A DNA stretch of 64,000 nucleotides from Bog-473 sp963770645 (lineage in GTDB: Bacteria > Actinomycetota > Acidimicrobiia > Acidimicrobiales > RAAP-2), in NCBI GenBank assembly GCA_963770645.1, contig CAVYQL010000004.1, positions 62,001 through 126,000 on the forward strand, in the 5' to 3' direction. This document shows, piece by piece, positions 45,083-53,309 of the stretch (position 1 is the stretch's first letter; each line of letters begins with the position of its first letter). Made by a program: the position numbers and the translations under genes. Below the pieces are notes generated by a model. That model saw nothing but the letters and a program-made list of their open reading frames with translations. It was not told where the DNA came from and did no database searches.

Positions 45083-46651
45083 ATGGCCAAGCTCGTCGCC
45101 GTCGATGCGGGCACGACCGGCGTGCGGGCCCTGGTCGTCGACGAGGGGGCCCGGGTCGCTGATGTCGCCTACCGGGAGCTGACCCAGCACTTCCCGCGGC
45201 CGGGCTGGGTCGAACACGACCCTGCCGAGATCTGGGACGCAGTGCGGGCCACCCTGGCCGAAGTGGGAGCACGCCTGGCAGAGGCCGGCGAGACCGTGGC
45301 GGCCATCGGGATCACCAATCAGCGCGAGACGCTGGTCGCCTTCGACCGCGCCAGCGGCCGGCCGCTGCACAACGCGATCGTGTGGCAGGACCGCCGCACC
45401 GCAGCCCTGTGCGCCGAGCTCATCGAGGCGGGCCATCAGCCCCTCGTGCGCGCCACGACGGGCCTGGTGCTCGATCCGTACTTCAGCGCCACCAAGGCCG
45501 CTTGGCTGCTTCGCCACGGGGACCTCGCGCTCGGCGCGGACGACCCGGACCTCTCCTTTTGCACCGTCGACGCGTGGGTGCTCTGGAACCTCACCGGCGG
45601 AGCCGCCGGCGGGGCCACCGGCGCAGGCGTCTACGCCACGGACCCCTCCAACGCCAGCCGCACGTTGCTCTTCGACACCGGCGCGCTCGCTTGGTCCGCC
45701 GAGCTGTGCGACCTCTTCGGGGTGCCCGCGCACACGCTCCCCGAGGTGCGGCCTTCGGCCGGCCGCTTCGGCACCGCCGCGCTCGGCGACCTCGGCCCCG
45801 CGGCGGCCGCGCTCGACGGCGTACCCGTCTCGGGGGTGCTGGGCGACCAGCAGGCGGCACTCTTCGGCCAGGCCTGCTTCGACCCCGGCATGGTCAAGGT
45901 CACCTACGGCACCGGGAGCTTCGCGCTGGCCAACGTCGGCCCCGAGCGCCCGCCCGCGCCCGACGGCCTGACGGTCAGCTGCGCGTGGGACCTCGGCGCA
46001 CACGCCGGGACACGCCCGCGCCTCGCCTATGCGCTCGAGGGGTCGGCCTTCGTGTCCGGCGCCGCCATCCAATGGCTGCGCGACGGGCTCGGCATCATTG
46101 CGGCCGCGTCCGAGATCGGCCCGCTCGCCGCGTCGGTCCCCGACAGCGGCGGCGTCACCTTCGTGCCCTCGCTCACCGGCCTCGGCAGCCCGTGGTGGGA
46201 TCCGCGTGCACGTGGCATCGTCACCGGCATCACTCGTGGCGCGGGACGCGCACAGCTAGCTCGCGCGTGCGTCGAGGCGATGGCGTTCCAAGTGCGCGAC
46301 ATGACCGATGCCATGGCTGCCGCGTCGTCCCACCCACTCGCCGCGCTACGGGCGGACGGGGGCGCCGCCGCCATCGACCTCCTCCTCGAGCTGCAAGCCG
46401 AACAGAGCCGCATGCCGGTCGCGCGCCCGCGTTCGCTCGAGTCGACCGCGCTCGGCGCGGCCACCGTGGCGGGTCTGGCCGAGGGTGTCTGGTCCTCGCT
46501 CGACGACGTGGCCACGCGCTGGGAGGCCGAGCGCGTCTTCGAGCCGCAGCTGCCACCCGAGCTGGCCGACGCCACCCACGCGGTGTGGCGGCGCGCCGTC
46601 GAGAAGGCCATGGGCTGGGCAATCGACCCGGAGGACTCAGCCGAGAAATAA
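45083..46651 (+). CDS. glpK: FGGY-family carbohydrate kinase, glycerol-kinase-like
   Basis: This 522-residue kinase starts with AVDAGTTGVRALVVD (phosphate-1 loop), then GITNQRETLVAFDRASG and NAIVWQDRRT, all characteristic of glycerol kinases. Later motifs are GVLGDQQAALFGQACFDPGMVKVTYGTGSF and a C-terminal RADGGAAAIDLLLELQAEQ. It would phosphorylate glycerol to glycerol 3-phosphate with ATP, although related kinases of this family use other polyols. It is divergent from nrdJ, sharing the regulatory gap of about 390 bases. No glycerol-3-phosphate dehydrogenase or facilitator gene is adjacent. Confidence 0.83.
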   Translation: MAKLVAVDAGTTGVRALVVDEGARVADVAYRELTQHFPRPGWVEHDPAEIWDAVRATLAEVGARLAEAGETVAAIGITNQRETLVAFDRASGRPLHNAIVWQDRRTAALCAELIEAGHQPLVRATTGLVLDPYFSATKAAWLLRHGDLALGADDPDLSFCTVDAWVLWNLTGGAAGGATGAGVYATDPSNASRTLLFDTGALAWSAELCDLFGVPAHTLPEVRPSAGRFGTAALGDLGPAAAALDGVPVSGVLGDQQAALFGQACFDPGMVKVTYGTGSFALANVGPERPPAPDGLTVSCAWDLGAHAGTRPRLAYALEGSAFVSGAAIQWLRDGLGIIAAASEIGPLAASVPDSGGVTFVPSLTGLGSPWWDPRARGIVTGITRGAGRAQLARACVEAMAFQVRDMTDAMAAASSHPLAALRADGGAAAIDLLLELQAEQSRMPVARPRSLESTALGAATVAGLAEGVWSSLDDVATRWEAERVFEPQLPPELADATHAVWRRAVEKAMGWAIDPEDSAEK

Positions 46652-46684
46652 AGCAAGGAGATCCTTGTTATATTCTGTCTAGAG

Positions 46685-46700
46685 GAGCGGATCACCGCTC
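46685..46700. repeat. Perfect inverted repeat upstream of the SDR gene
   Basis: Arms GAGCGG and CCGCTC (46685-46690 and 46695-46700) with loop ATCA lie 16 bases before the SDR start. A second 6-bp dyad with a 2-base centre (CAAGGA/TCCTTG) lies about 20 bases upstream. Either could be an operator or part of the mRNA leader. Confidence 0.35.
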
Positions 46701-46716
46701 GGAAGGGTGGGCAGCC

Positions 46717-47457
46717 ATGAGCGTGGCCATCGTGACAGGGGCATCTCGGGGACTGGGTGAGGCGCTGGCCGTGGGGCTGGCGCGAGCGGGCTGGTCGCTC
46801 GTGATCGACGGCAGGGACGGGTCCACTCTCGATGTGGCAGCTGACCTTGTCCGGGCGCACGCGGCACCGGGCGCGCACGTCGTCGCCCTTCCTGGCGACG
46901 TCACCAACAGCGACCACCGACACGACCTCACGGGCGCCGCGTTCGACCTGGGCGGGCTCGATCTCGTCGTCAACAACGCGGGCACGCTGGGTGCGTCGCC
47001 ACTGCCCCCACTCGGCGACTACCCGCTCGACGAGCTACGCGTGGCGTTCGAAGTCAATGTCGTCGCGCCGCTCGGCCTCATCCAGGACGCGCTGCCGCTG
47101 CTGCTCGATGCTGAGCACCCACGTTTGCTCGACATCACGTCCGACGCCGCGGTCGAGGCGTACGAAGGCTGGGGCGGCTACGGAGCCGGCAAGGCGGCGC
47201 TCGAACACCTGGGCGCAGTGCTGGCGGTCGAATACCCGTCCCTCACCGTGTGGTCCGTCGACCCGGGCGACCTGCGCACCGCGATGCACCAGGCCGCGTT
47301 CCCGGGCGAGGACATCTCCGACCGGCCCGAGCCGTCCAGCGTCGTGCCGGCGCTCATCGAGCTGATCAGGAGCGACCGTCCGAGCGGGCGCTACCGCGCC
47401 GTCGACGTGCTGGCGGGAGTCACAGGAGCGTCGGGAACATCAGGAGCGCTGGCATGA
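46717..47457 (+). CDS. Short-chain dehydrogenase/reductase
   Basis: This 246-residue SDR begins VAIVTGASRGLGEALAVGLA. It has NNAG, DITSDAAVEAYEGW in the place of the usual catalytic Ser segment, and YGAGKAALEHLG with the Tyr/Lys pair. The final 15 residues (VTGASGTSGA) contain a short degenerate repeat also seen at the DNA level. Its stop overlaps the QueA-like start (ATGA). ATG 46717 has GGAAGGGTGG upstream. The substrate is unknown. Confidence 0.83.
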   Translation: MSVAIVTGASRGLGEALAVGLARAGWSLVIDGRDGSTLDVAADLVRAHAAPGAHVVALPGDVTNSDHRHDLTGAAFDLGGLDLVVNNAGTLGASPLPPLGDYPLDELRVAFEVNVVAPLGLIQDALPLLLDAEHPRLLDITSDAAVEAYEGWGGYGAGKAALEHLGAVLAVEYPSLTVWSVDPGDLRTAMHQAAFPGEDISDRPEPSSVVPALIELIRSDRPSGRYRAVDVLAGVTGASGTSGALA

Positions 47458-48545
47458 GCGCCCTCACCGCCCCGGCCCTCGACGAAGCGCCGCCTCGCCT
47501 CGCCGAGTTGCACCCGCTGTCGTTCTCGCTGCCGACTGAGCTCGAGGCGCCTGCACCGCCCGAGAACCGCGGGATGACCCGCGACGCCGTGCGGATGCTG
47601 GTGGCCACCAAGTCCGACGGCTCCTTGGTGCACTCGAACTTCTCCGAGTTGCCCCGCTTCCTCGCCGAGGGCGATCTCGTCGTCATCAACACCTCGGGGA
47701 CCCTGGCGGCCGAGATCGACGGCATCGCCCCCGACGGTGCCGCCGTCCAGATCCACCTCTCGACCCGCCTGCCCGCCGGCCTGTGGACCGTCGAGATCCG
47801 TCGCGACGGTCAGGCCCACCTCGCGGCCTCGCCCGGCGACGTGATTCAGCTCCCCGCTGGTGGCCACGTCGCCCTCCTCACCCCCTACTCCCCCGGGCCG
47901 GGCGGCACGGGGGTGCGCCTTTGGGTGTCGCGGGTCGAGACGCCCGAGCGGCTCAATAGCTATCTCGCCCGCTACGGCCGACCCATTCGCTACGGCTACG
48001 TACAAGGCAGCTATCCCCTCTCGACGTACCAGAACGTGTACGTCACCGAGCCCGGGTCAGCCGAGATGCCGAGCGCTGGGCGACCCTTCACCCCCGAGGT
48101 GCTGACCCGCCTGGTGGCCAAGGGTGTCGGCGTAGCCCCCCTGTTGCTGCACACCGGCGTCGCGTCGCTCGAGGCGAACGAGCCGCCTTACGCCGAGTAC
48201 TTCCGGGTCTCGAGCGCGACGGCGCATCGCATCAACGACGCCCGGCGCGCCGGCGGCCGCGTCATCGGCATCGGAACGACCGTGGTGCGCGCGCTCGAGT
48301 CAGTGGTCGACGAACACGGGCATGTGCACCCGAGCGAAGGCTGGACCGAGACAGTCGTCTCACCCGAGCGGCCGGTGCGCTCCATCGACGGCTTCCTCAC
48401 CGGCTGGCACGAGCCCGAGGCCTCACATCTCGCCATGCTCGAGGCCATCGCCGGGCGCGAGCTGCTCGAGGCGTCCTACGCCGCCGCGCTGGCCGAGGGG
48501 TATCTGTGGCACGAGTTCGGCGACGTCCACCTCATCCTGCCGTGA
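47454..48545 (+). CDS. QueA-like S-adenosylmethionine:tRNA ribosyltransferase-isomerase family protein
   Basis: This 363-residue protein has the QueA-type N-terminus LSFSLPTELEAPAPPENRG, then RDAVRMLVATKSDG, LVVINTSGTLAAEI, YAEYFRVSSATAHRIN and IGIGTTVVRALE. QueA adds an epoxycyclopentane ring from SAM to queuosine precursors in tRNA. However, the conserved C-terminal NFHLP-type motif is replaced here by LTGWHEPEASHLAML, so the substrate may differ. The stop overlaps the start of the SufR-like gene (GTGA), linking the two. A tgt gene is not in this window. Confidence 0.75.
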   Translation: MSALTAPALDEAPPRLAELHPLSFSLPTELEAPAPPENRGMTRDAVRMLVATKSDGSLVHSNFSELPRFLAEGDLVVINTSGTLAAEIDGIAPDGAAVQIHLSTRLPAGLWTVEIRRDGQAHLAASPGDVIQLPAGGHVALLTPYSPGPGGTGVRLWVSRVETPERLNSYLARYGRPIRYGYVQGSYPLSTYQNVYVTEPGSAEMPSAGRPFTPEVLTRLVAKGVGVAPLLLHTGVASLEANEPPYAEYFRVSSATAHRINDARRAGGRVIGIGTTVVRALESVVDEHGHVHPSEGWTETVVSPERPVRSIDGFLTGWHEPEASHLAMLEAIAGRELLEASYAAALAEGYLWHEFGDVHLILP

Positions 48546-49216
48546 GCACGACCGAGACGAGCGGCGCCCAGTCACCGCTGCAGCAGCTGCCCACGACGCG
48601 GCGCGCCATCCTCAACGTCTTGAAGCGCCAGGGGCCCCTCGACGCAGCCGCCGTGGCCGACGCGCTCGCCCTGACCCCCGCAGCCATCCGGCTCCAACTG
48701 GCGCGCCTCGAAGAGGACGGGTTGTTGGCGCATCGCGACGAGGTCCCGCCCGGGCCGCGTCGCGGCCGGCCGCGCCATGTCTACGAGCTGACCTCTGCCG
48801 CCGAGGCGCTCTACCCCAAGCGCTACGGCGACCTCACGACCGAGCTCCTCGGGTATCTCGGCGGGCCCGGCGCGTCGCAGGTCGACGAGCTCTTCGAGCA
48901 GCGGCGCCGGCGCCGGGTGGCCGACGCGCTGCCGCGCACGGCGGACCTGCCCTTCGACGAACAAGTCGCCGCGCTCACCCAGATCCTCGACGAGGACGGC
49001 TACCTGGCCGACGCGGAGCGGCTGCCCGACGGCAGCTGGCGCATCACCGAGCACAACTGCGCCATCTTGACGGTCGCCCACGGCTTCTCGCAGGCGTGTA
49101 CGAGCGAGCTTGCGTTCATCCGTGAGGCGCTCCCTGGTGCGAGCGTGCGACGGGTGGCGCACCTGATGGACGGCTCGCACGTGTGCGCCTACGTCGTCAG
49201 CCCGCCGCCGTCGTAG
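48542..49216 (+). CDS. SufR-like HTH regulator with putative Fe-S Cys motif
   Basis: This 224-residue protein has an N-terminal winged HTH (RRAILNVLKRQGPLDAAAVADAL, AAIRLQLARLEEDGLL) and a C-terminal domain with Cys in HNCAI, QACTS and HVCAY. This spacing resembles the Fe-S-binding SufR regulators, which repress iron-sulfur cluster assembly genes. Here the coupled genes are a QueA-like enzyme and an SDR, not a suf operon. The start is GTG 48542, overlapping the QueA-like stop. It may sense Fe-S status and control this operon. Confidence 0.75.
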   Translation: MSTTETSGAQSPLQQLPTTRRAILNVLKRQGPLDAAAVADALALTPAAIRLQLARLEEDGLLAHRDEVPPGPRRGRPRHVYELTSAAEALYPKRYGDLTTELLGYLGGPGASQVDELFEQRRRRRVADALPRTADLPFDEQVAALTQILDEDGYLADAERLPDGSWRITEHNCAILTVAHGFSQACTSELAFIREALPGASVRRVAHLMDGSHVCAYVVSPPPS

Positions 49217-49454
49217 AGTCGGTCGAGCGGATCTCGAGGACCGACACACCGTCGACTTCGTGGATCTCGCTCTGCAGCAACTCAATGAGCTGCGCCCCGA
49301 TCTCGACCACGAACTCGTCCACCGCGAGGCCGTCGTCGCGCTCGAGGATGTTGATGGCCTCGATGTCGCCACCGACCGCCCCGATGCGGCTCGCCACCAG
49401 GCCCAGGGCGCCGGGCCGGTCGGGCAACGAGATGCGAACGACGTAGCCAGCCAT
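49197..49454 (-). CDS. Small ACT-domain protein
   Basis: This 85-residue protein is a stand-alone ACT domain: YVVRISLPDRPGALGLVASRIGAVGGDIEAINIL (family motif RPGALG). ACT domains bind amino acids and act as regulators, usually fused to enzymes; this one is single. The start ATG 49454 is well placed. It is convergent with the SufR-like gene (stops overlap by 20 bases) and separate from the acyltransferase gene to its right. Confidence 0.78.
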   Translation of the reverse strand: MAGYVVRISLPDRPGALGLVASRIGAVGGDIEAINILERDDGLAVDEFVVEIGAQLIELLQSEIHEVDGVSVLEIRSTDSTTAAG

Positions 49455-49525
49455 GACCAAGACGTTAGGCGTTCAATGTGAACTGCCTGTTTCAGATTGC
49501 TTACGAATCGTCTGGCCTGCGGCGC

Positions 49526-49577
49526 CACGTGCAGCCCGCACGTGCAGCCAGCACGTTCGGCCAGGACGTTCAGCCAG
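49526..49577. repeat. 13-bp tandem repeat, four degenerate copies
   Basis: Four copies of a 13-bp unit (units read CACGTGCAGCCCG, CACGTGCAGCCAG, CACGTTCGGCCAG, GACGTTCAGCCAG) at 49526-49577. The last units run into the 3' end of the acyltransferase gene. Confidence 0.8.
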
Positions 49578-50253
49578 TCGCCACGCTCGTGCGTGAGGGC
49601 ACATACTCGTCGACGTAGTCGCGCTCGGACAGCTGGGCGATCTCGTGCATGAGGCGATCGGTGAAAGCACGGCACTGGGTGTGGTCGTGGTGCTCGAGCG
49701 GGTCGGCAGGGTTCTCCGGCGGCTCCATCTGCATGGGGGGACCGAAGCGGATGATCACCGTCTTGAAGGGCCGCATGAAGTTGGAGTTGACCGGCTGCAC
49801 GTCCACCGTGCCGATCACGCCGACGGGGATGATCGGAACGCCGCACTCGCGCGACAGGCGGGTCACCCCCGTGCGCCCCTTGTGCACGTAGCCGTCGAGC
49901 GATCGGGTGCCCTCAGGGTAGAGCCCGAGGAGCCGGCCCTTGCCGAGGACGTCGGTGCGGGCCGTCTCGAGCGCACGATCCGAGGCGCTGCCCCCGCCAC
50001 GCCGGATGGGGATCTGCCCGGCAGCCCGGAAGAACCACGCCGTCTTCCACGAGTCGAAGTACTCCGACTTGGCCAAGAACGTCACCCGGCGCGTCACGAC
50101 GAGTGGGATGAAGAAGGAGTCGCAAAAAGACTGGTGGTTGGCCGCCAACACGGCGGGACCGTGCTTGGGGATGTTCTCCCGGCCCTCCACCTTCACGCGA
50201 AACAGCACGAGGAAGATCGGGGTCAACACCGCCTTGAGCACCCAGTAAGCCAC
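49570..50253 (-). CDS. 1-acyl-sn-glycerol-3-phosphate acyltransferase-like
   Basis: This 227-residue protein has an N-terminal helix (WVLKAVLTPIFLVLF), followed by the acyltransferase block I NHQSFCDSFFIPL (HX4D motif) and block III LYPEGTRS. The later VIPVGVIGTVDVQP matches block IV. Such enzymes transfer acyl groups to lysophospholipids at the membrane. The start is GTG 50253; upstream in-frame residues are low-complexity. The stop overlaps the first bases of a tandem-repeat tract. Confidence 0.82.
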   Translation of the reverse strand: MAYWVLKAVLTPIFLVLFRVKVEGRENIPKHGPAVLAANHQSFCDSFFIPLVVTRRVTFLAKSEYFDSWKTAWFFRAAGQIPIRRGGGSASDRALETARTDVLGKGRLLGLYPEGTRSLDGYVHKGRTGVTRLSRECGVPIIPVGVIGTVDVQPVNSNFMRPFKTVIIRFGPPMQMEPPENPADPLEHHDHTQCRAFTDRLMHEIAQLSERDYVDEYVPSRTSVATG

Positions 50254-50356
50254 GGGTCCAACGTACCCCTGCTGCTTGGGCCCCGCACCGGGCACCCGCT
50301 GTGCTGAACTGCGGTGCCGAGTGCAGCCGATTGCACCGCGAGCACATGGAGGCACC

Positions 50357-51235
50357 GTGACGAGCGAGACCGTGACCGCCGAGCCCTTCCTCTCGGGCCT
50401 GTACTTCGGCGAATGCCCGCGCTGGCACGAGGGCCGCCTGTGGTACTCGGACTTCTTCGACCACGCGGTGTGCTCGGTCTCCTCCGACGGCGATCGCCGC
50501 GTCGAGGTGGCCTTCGACGGCGAGCCCGCAGGCCTCGGCTGGCTGCCCGACGGCCGCTTGCTCTTCAACTCCCGCCTCGACCGCGCCGTCATGCGCCGCG
50601 AGCCCGACGGCACCATCGTGCGCCACGGCAGCCTCGAGCCGTGGGCGACCTGGTACGCCAACGACATGGTGGTTGCGGCCAACGGGCAGGCCTACTCCGG
50701 CAACTTCGGCTTCGACCTCGACGGCCTCTACGCGGGCCGCCTCCAGCCCAGCGACATCGGGCCGGCCTCGCTCGTGCGGGTCGACCCCGACGGCTCGAGC
50801 TACGAGGCCGCGGCCGACCTGGCCTTCCCCAACGGCACGGTCATCACCGACGACGGCGCGACGCTCATCATCGCCGAGAGCATGGGTGGGCGCCTCAGCG
50901 CGTTCGACCGCGCGGCGGACGGCACGCTGACCAATCGGCGTGAGTGGGCCGCGCTGAGCGGCGTCGCACCCGACGGCATCTGCCTGTGCGCCGACGGGAC
51001 GGTGTGGGTCGCCAACGCGTTGGGCCGCGAATGCGTGCGGGTGGCCGGGGGCGGCGAGGTGCTCGAGCGCGTTGCCACCTCCATGAACTGCTTCGCCTGC
51101 ATGCTCGGCGACGAGGACCGCCGCACGCTCTACCTCGTCACCGCGGTCGACAGCCACGACGCCAAGGCGCGCGCCGAGCGCAACGGGGCGATCGAGCGGG
51201 TCAGGACCACGGTCCCGGGCGCCGGGCTGCCCTGA
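50357..51235 (+). CDS. SMP-30/gluconolactonase-like protein
   Basis: This 292-residue beta-propeller has the SMP-30 pattern: ECPRWHEGRLWYSDFFDHAV at the start with Glu, GEPAGLGWLPDGRLLFNSRLDRAVMR and NDMVVAANGQAYSGNFGFDL with Asn and Asp metal ligands, and SGVAPDGICLCADGTVWVAN. The family hydrolyses lactones, e.g. gluconolactone. GTG 50357 has GGAGG upstream. It converges on the aminotransferase gene. Confidence 0.82.
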   Translation: MTSETVTAEPFLSGLYFGECPRWHEGRLWYSDFFDHAVCSVSSDGDRRVEVAFDGEPAGLGWLPDGRLLFNSRLDRAVMRREPDGTIVRHGSLEPWATWYANDMVVAANGQAYSGNFGFDLDGLYAGRLQPSDIGPASLVRVDPDGSSYEAAADLAFPNGTVITDDGATLIIAESMGGRLSAFDRAADGTLTNRREWAALSGVAPDGICLCADGTVWVANALGRECVRVAGGGEVLERVATSMNCFACMLGDEDRRTLYLVTAVDSHDAKARAERNGAIERVRTTVPGAGLP

Positions 51236-51240
51236 GCCGG

Positions 51241-51296
51241 GGCTAGCACCGGGCTGCCTCGTCAGGGCCGTCAGGCGGCAAGAGGCCGCCCTAGCC
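51241..51296. terminator. Possible bidirectional terminator between SMP-30 and aminotransferase genes
   Basis: Between the convergent stops there is a hairpin (GGCGGC/GCCGCC, 51274-51279 with 51285-51290), enclosed by complementary GGCTAG (51241-51246) and CTAGCC (51291-51296). No T-run follows. Confidence 0.35.
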
Positions 51297-52499
51297 GAGC
51301 TTGGTCAGCGCGCCGCGCAGGTGGCGCACGGCCTGCCCGATGCGCTGCTCGTTCTCGATGAGAGCGAAGCGCACGTGGGAGTCACCCCCGGGGCCGAAGC
51401 CAATGCCGGGCGAGGTGGCGACGTCGGCTTCGGCGATCAGGTACTTGGAGAACTCGAGCGAGCCCATCTCGCGGTAGGGCTCGGGGATGGGGGCCCAGAC
51501 GAACATGGTCCCCTTGGGCGGGACCAGGTGCCAGCCGATCCGGTTGAGCCCGTCGCAGAGCGTGTCGCGCCGTGACCGGTAGATCTGGTTGATCTCCTTG
51601 GGGTAATCCGGCGCCTCGTTCATGGCCACGATGGCGGCGATCTGAATCGGCTGGAACGTCCCGTAGTCGAGATACGTCTTGAGTTTGGTCAGCGCCTGCA
51701 CGATCTCGGCGTTACCTACGACGAAGCCGACGCGCCAACCCGCCATGGAGAACGACTTGGTCATCGTGTAGATCTCCACCGCGACGTCGGTGGCGCCGGG
51801 CACCTGGAGGATGGAGGGCGGCTCGTAGCCATCGAAGCCGAGATCCGCGTACGCGAAGTCGTGCACGAGCACCACCTCGTGCTCGCGTGCGAACGCGACC
51901 AGGCGCTCCATGAAGCCGAGGTCGACGCAGGCCGTCGTCGGGTTGTGCGGGAACGACAGCACGATCACCCGCGGCTTGGGCCACGACTCCTCCCAGGCAT
52001 TGATGAGCCCGTCGAAGAAAGCCTCGCCCGGGTCGGGTGCGTCGTCGGAGGCCACCTGGGGTCCCTGCAGCGGGACCTGGCGCACGTCGGCGCCGGCGAA
52101 CAGCGGCCCCCAGATGTGGATGGGGTACGACGGCGAGGGCACCAAGGCCGTATCGCCGGGGGCGACGAGCACCCACATCAAGTGGGAGAAGCCCTCCTTG
52201 GCGCCGATGGTCGTGACCACCTGGGTCTCGGGGTCGAGCTCGACGCCGAACTTGCGCAGGTAGAGGTCGGTGACGGCGCTGCGCAATTTCGGGATGCCGC
52301 GCGAGGCGGAGTACCGGTGGTTGCGCGGGTTGCGGGCGGCCTCGGCGAGCTTGCTCACCGCCACGTCGGGTGAGGGGAGATCGGGGTTCCCGAAGCCGAG
52401 GTCGATCACGTCGCGCCCGGCTCGCCGTGCCGCTGCCTTCAGGTCGTTGATGGTGGCGAAGACGTAGGGCGGCAACCCGTTGATCCGGCGAAACTCCAT
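51291..52499 (-). CDS. PLP-dependent class I/II aminotransferase, AlaC-like
   Basis: This 402-residue protein has the N-terminus EFRRINGLPPYVFATINDLK, a motif shared with AlaC-type alanine transaminases. Other features are NPDLPSPDVA, the PLP-binding Lys in TMTKSFSMAGWRVGF and the conserved Arg in VRFALIENEQRI at the end. The reaction is probably transamination of alanine or another small amino acid with 2-oxoglutarate. It is monocistronic, with 9 bases before the LLM oxidoreductase gene's stop. Confidence 0.85.
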   Translation of the reverse strand: MEFRRINGLPPYVFATINDLKAAARRAGRDVIDLGFGNPDLPSPDVAVSKLAEAARNPRNHRYSASRGIPKLRSAVTDLYLRKFGVELDPETQVVTTIGAKEGFSHLMWVLVAPGDTALVPSPSYPIHIWGPLFAGADVRQVPLQGPQVASDDAPDPGEAFFDGLINAWEESWPKPRVIVLSFPHNPTTACVDLGFMERLVAFAREHEVVLVHDFAYADLGFDGYEPPSILQVPGATDVAVEIYTMTKSFSMAGWRVGFVVGNAEIVQALTKLKTYLDYGTFQPIQIAAIVAMNEAPDYPKEINQIYRSRRDTLCDGLNRIGWHLVPPKGTMFVWAPIPEPYREMGSLEFSKYLIAEADVATSPGIGFGPGGDSHVRFALIENEQRIGQAVRHLRGALTKLG

Positions 52500-52508
52500 C
52501 GTGGAAGT

Positions 52509-53309
52509 CTAGGGCCCGGGTCCCGCCGCAGCGGACACCGCTCCACCGGCGTGGCGCGCCGCGGCCACCAGCTCGGCGACGTCGAGCGGCCAGCTGAACA
52601 CGACCCAGGTCGCGCCCGCCCGCCACAAGGCGGCCACGCGTTCAGCCATGGGCGGTGAGGCGGCCGGTGGCGGTCCCGCCCAGGTGACCTCGAGGTCGCC
52701 GCCTGCGCCGCGCTCGGCGACGGTGGCGGGGTCCGCGTCCCACAAGGTGAGGACCGCGCCGGCGGCGCGAGCCTCTTCGGTGCGGCCCGATGGCCCGCCG
52801 GCAACCCACACCGCGATGCCGGCGCCGACGAGGTCCCGGGCCAGCACGACCATCTCGGCGCGGCGCTGCACCGCCGCCTCGAAAGCGATGCCATAGGCGC
52901 GGTTCTCCTCCTCGCTCAAGCGGTCCCCCGTCCCGAGCCCGGCGATCACGCGCCCGGGTGCCAACAGTTCGAGCGCGGCGAACTGCGACGCCAACACCGC
53001 GTTGGGGACGAGGCCGACCCGCGCCACGAGGGTGCCGATGAACGGGCCGCCGCCGGTGCCGCCGGCACCCCGTGCCCTCTCCGACGACGGAGGAAACCGC
53101 GTCGCCAGCGCGCCGAGGATCGGGAAGGGCGCAAGTGCCGGGCGATCGGGCTGGCCGATGGGCCAGATGTGGTCGTAGCAAAAGAGCCCATCGACTCCTG
53201 CGGCGACCGCCTCGGCCGCGGCCTCGAACGCGGCGTCGGGCGTGTCGCGGAAGGTCGGGAGCACGACGCCGGTACGCAGCGGCGCGGGCGCCCGCGCCGG
53301 CGCGCTCAT
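52509..53309 (-). CDS. LLM-class, probably F420-dependent, oxidoreductase
   Basis: This 266-residue luciferase-like monooxygenase-family protein begins PLRTGVVLPTFRDTPDAAFEAAAEAVAAGVDGLFCYDHIW, with the typical YDH motif. ALELLAPGRVIAGLGTGD follows and matches F420-dependent members. It is shorter than the usual 300 or more residues. The substrate is unknown. ATG 53309 overlaps the glucokinase stop by one base, so it is the third gene in the SRPBCC-glucokinase-LLM run. Confidence 0.78.
   Translation of the reverse strand: MSAPARAPAPLRTGVVLPTFRDTPDAAFEAAAEAVAAGVDGLFCYDHIWPIGQPDRPALAPFPILGALATRFPPSSERARGAGGTGGGPFIGTLVARVGLVPNAVLASQFAALELLAPGRVIAGLGTGDRLSEEENRAYGIAFEAAVQRRAEMVVLARDLVGAGIAVWVAGGPSGRTEEARAAGAVLTLWDADPATVAERGAGGDLEVTWAGPPPAASPPMAERVAALWRAGATWVVFSWPLDVAELVAAARHAGGAVSAAAGPGP

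Noticed and set aside
49526..49577. CRISPR array
   Set aside because: Units are 13 bp, directly adjacent and without unique spacers. No cas gene is present.
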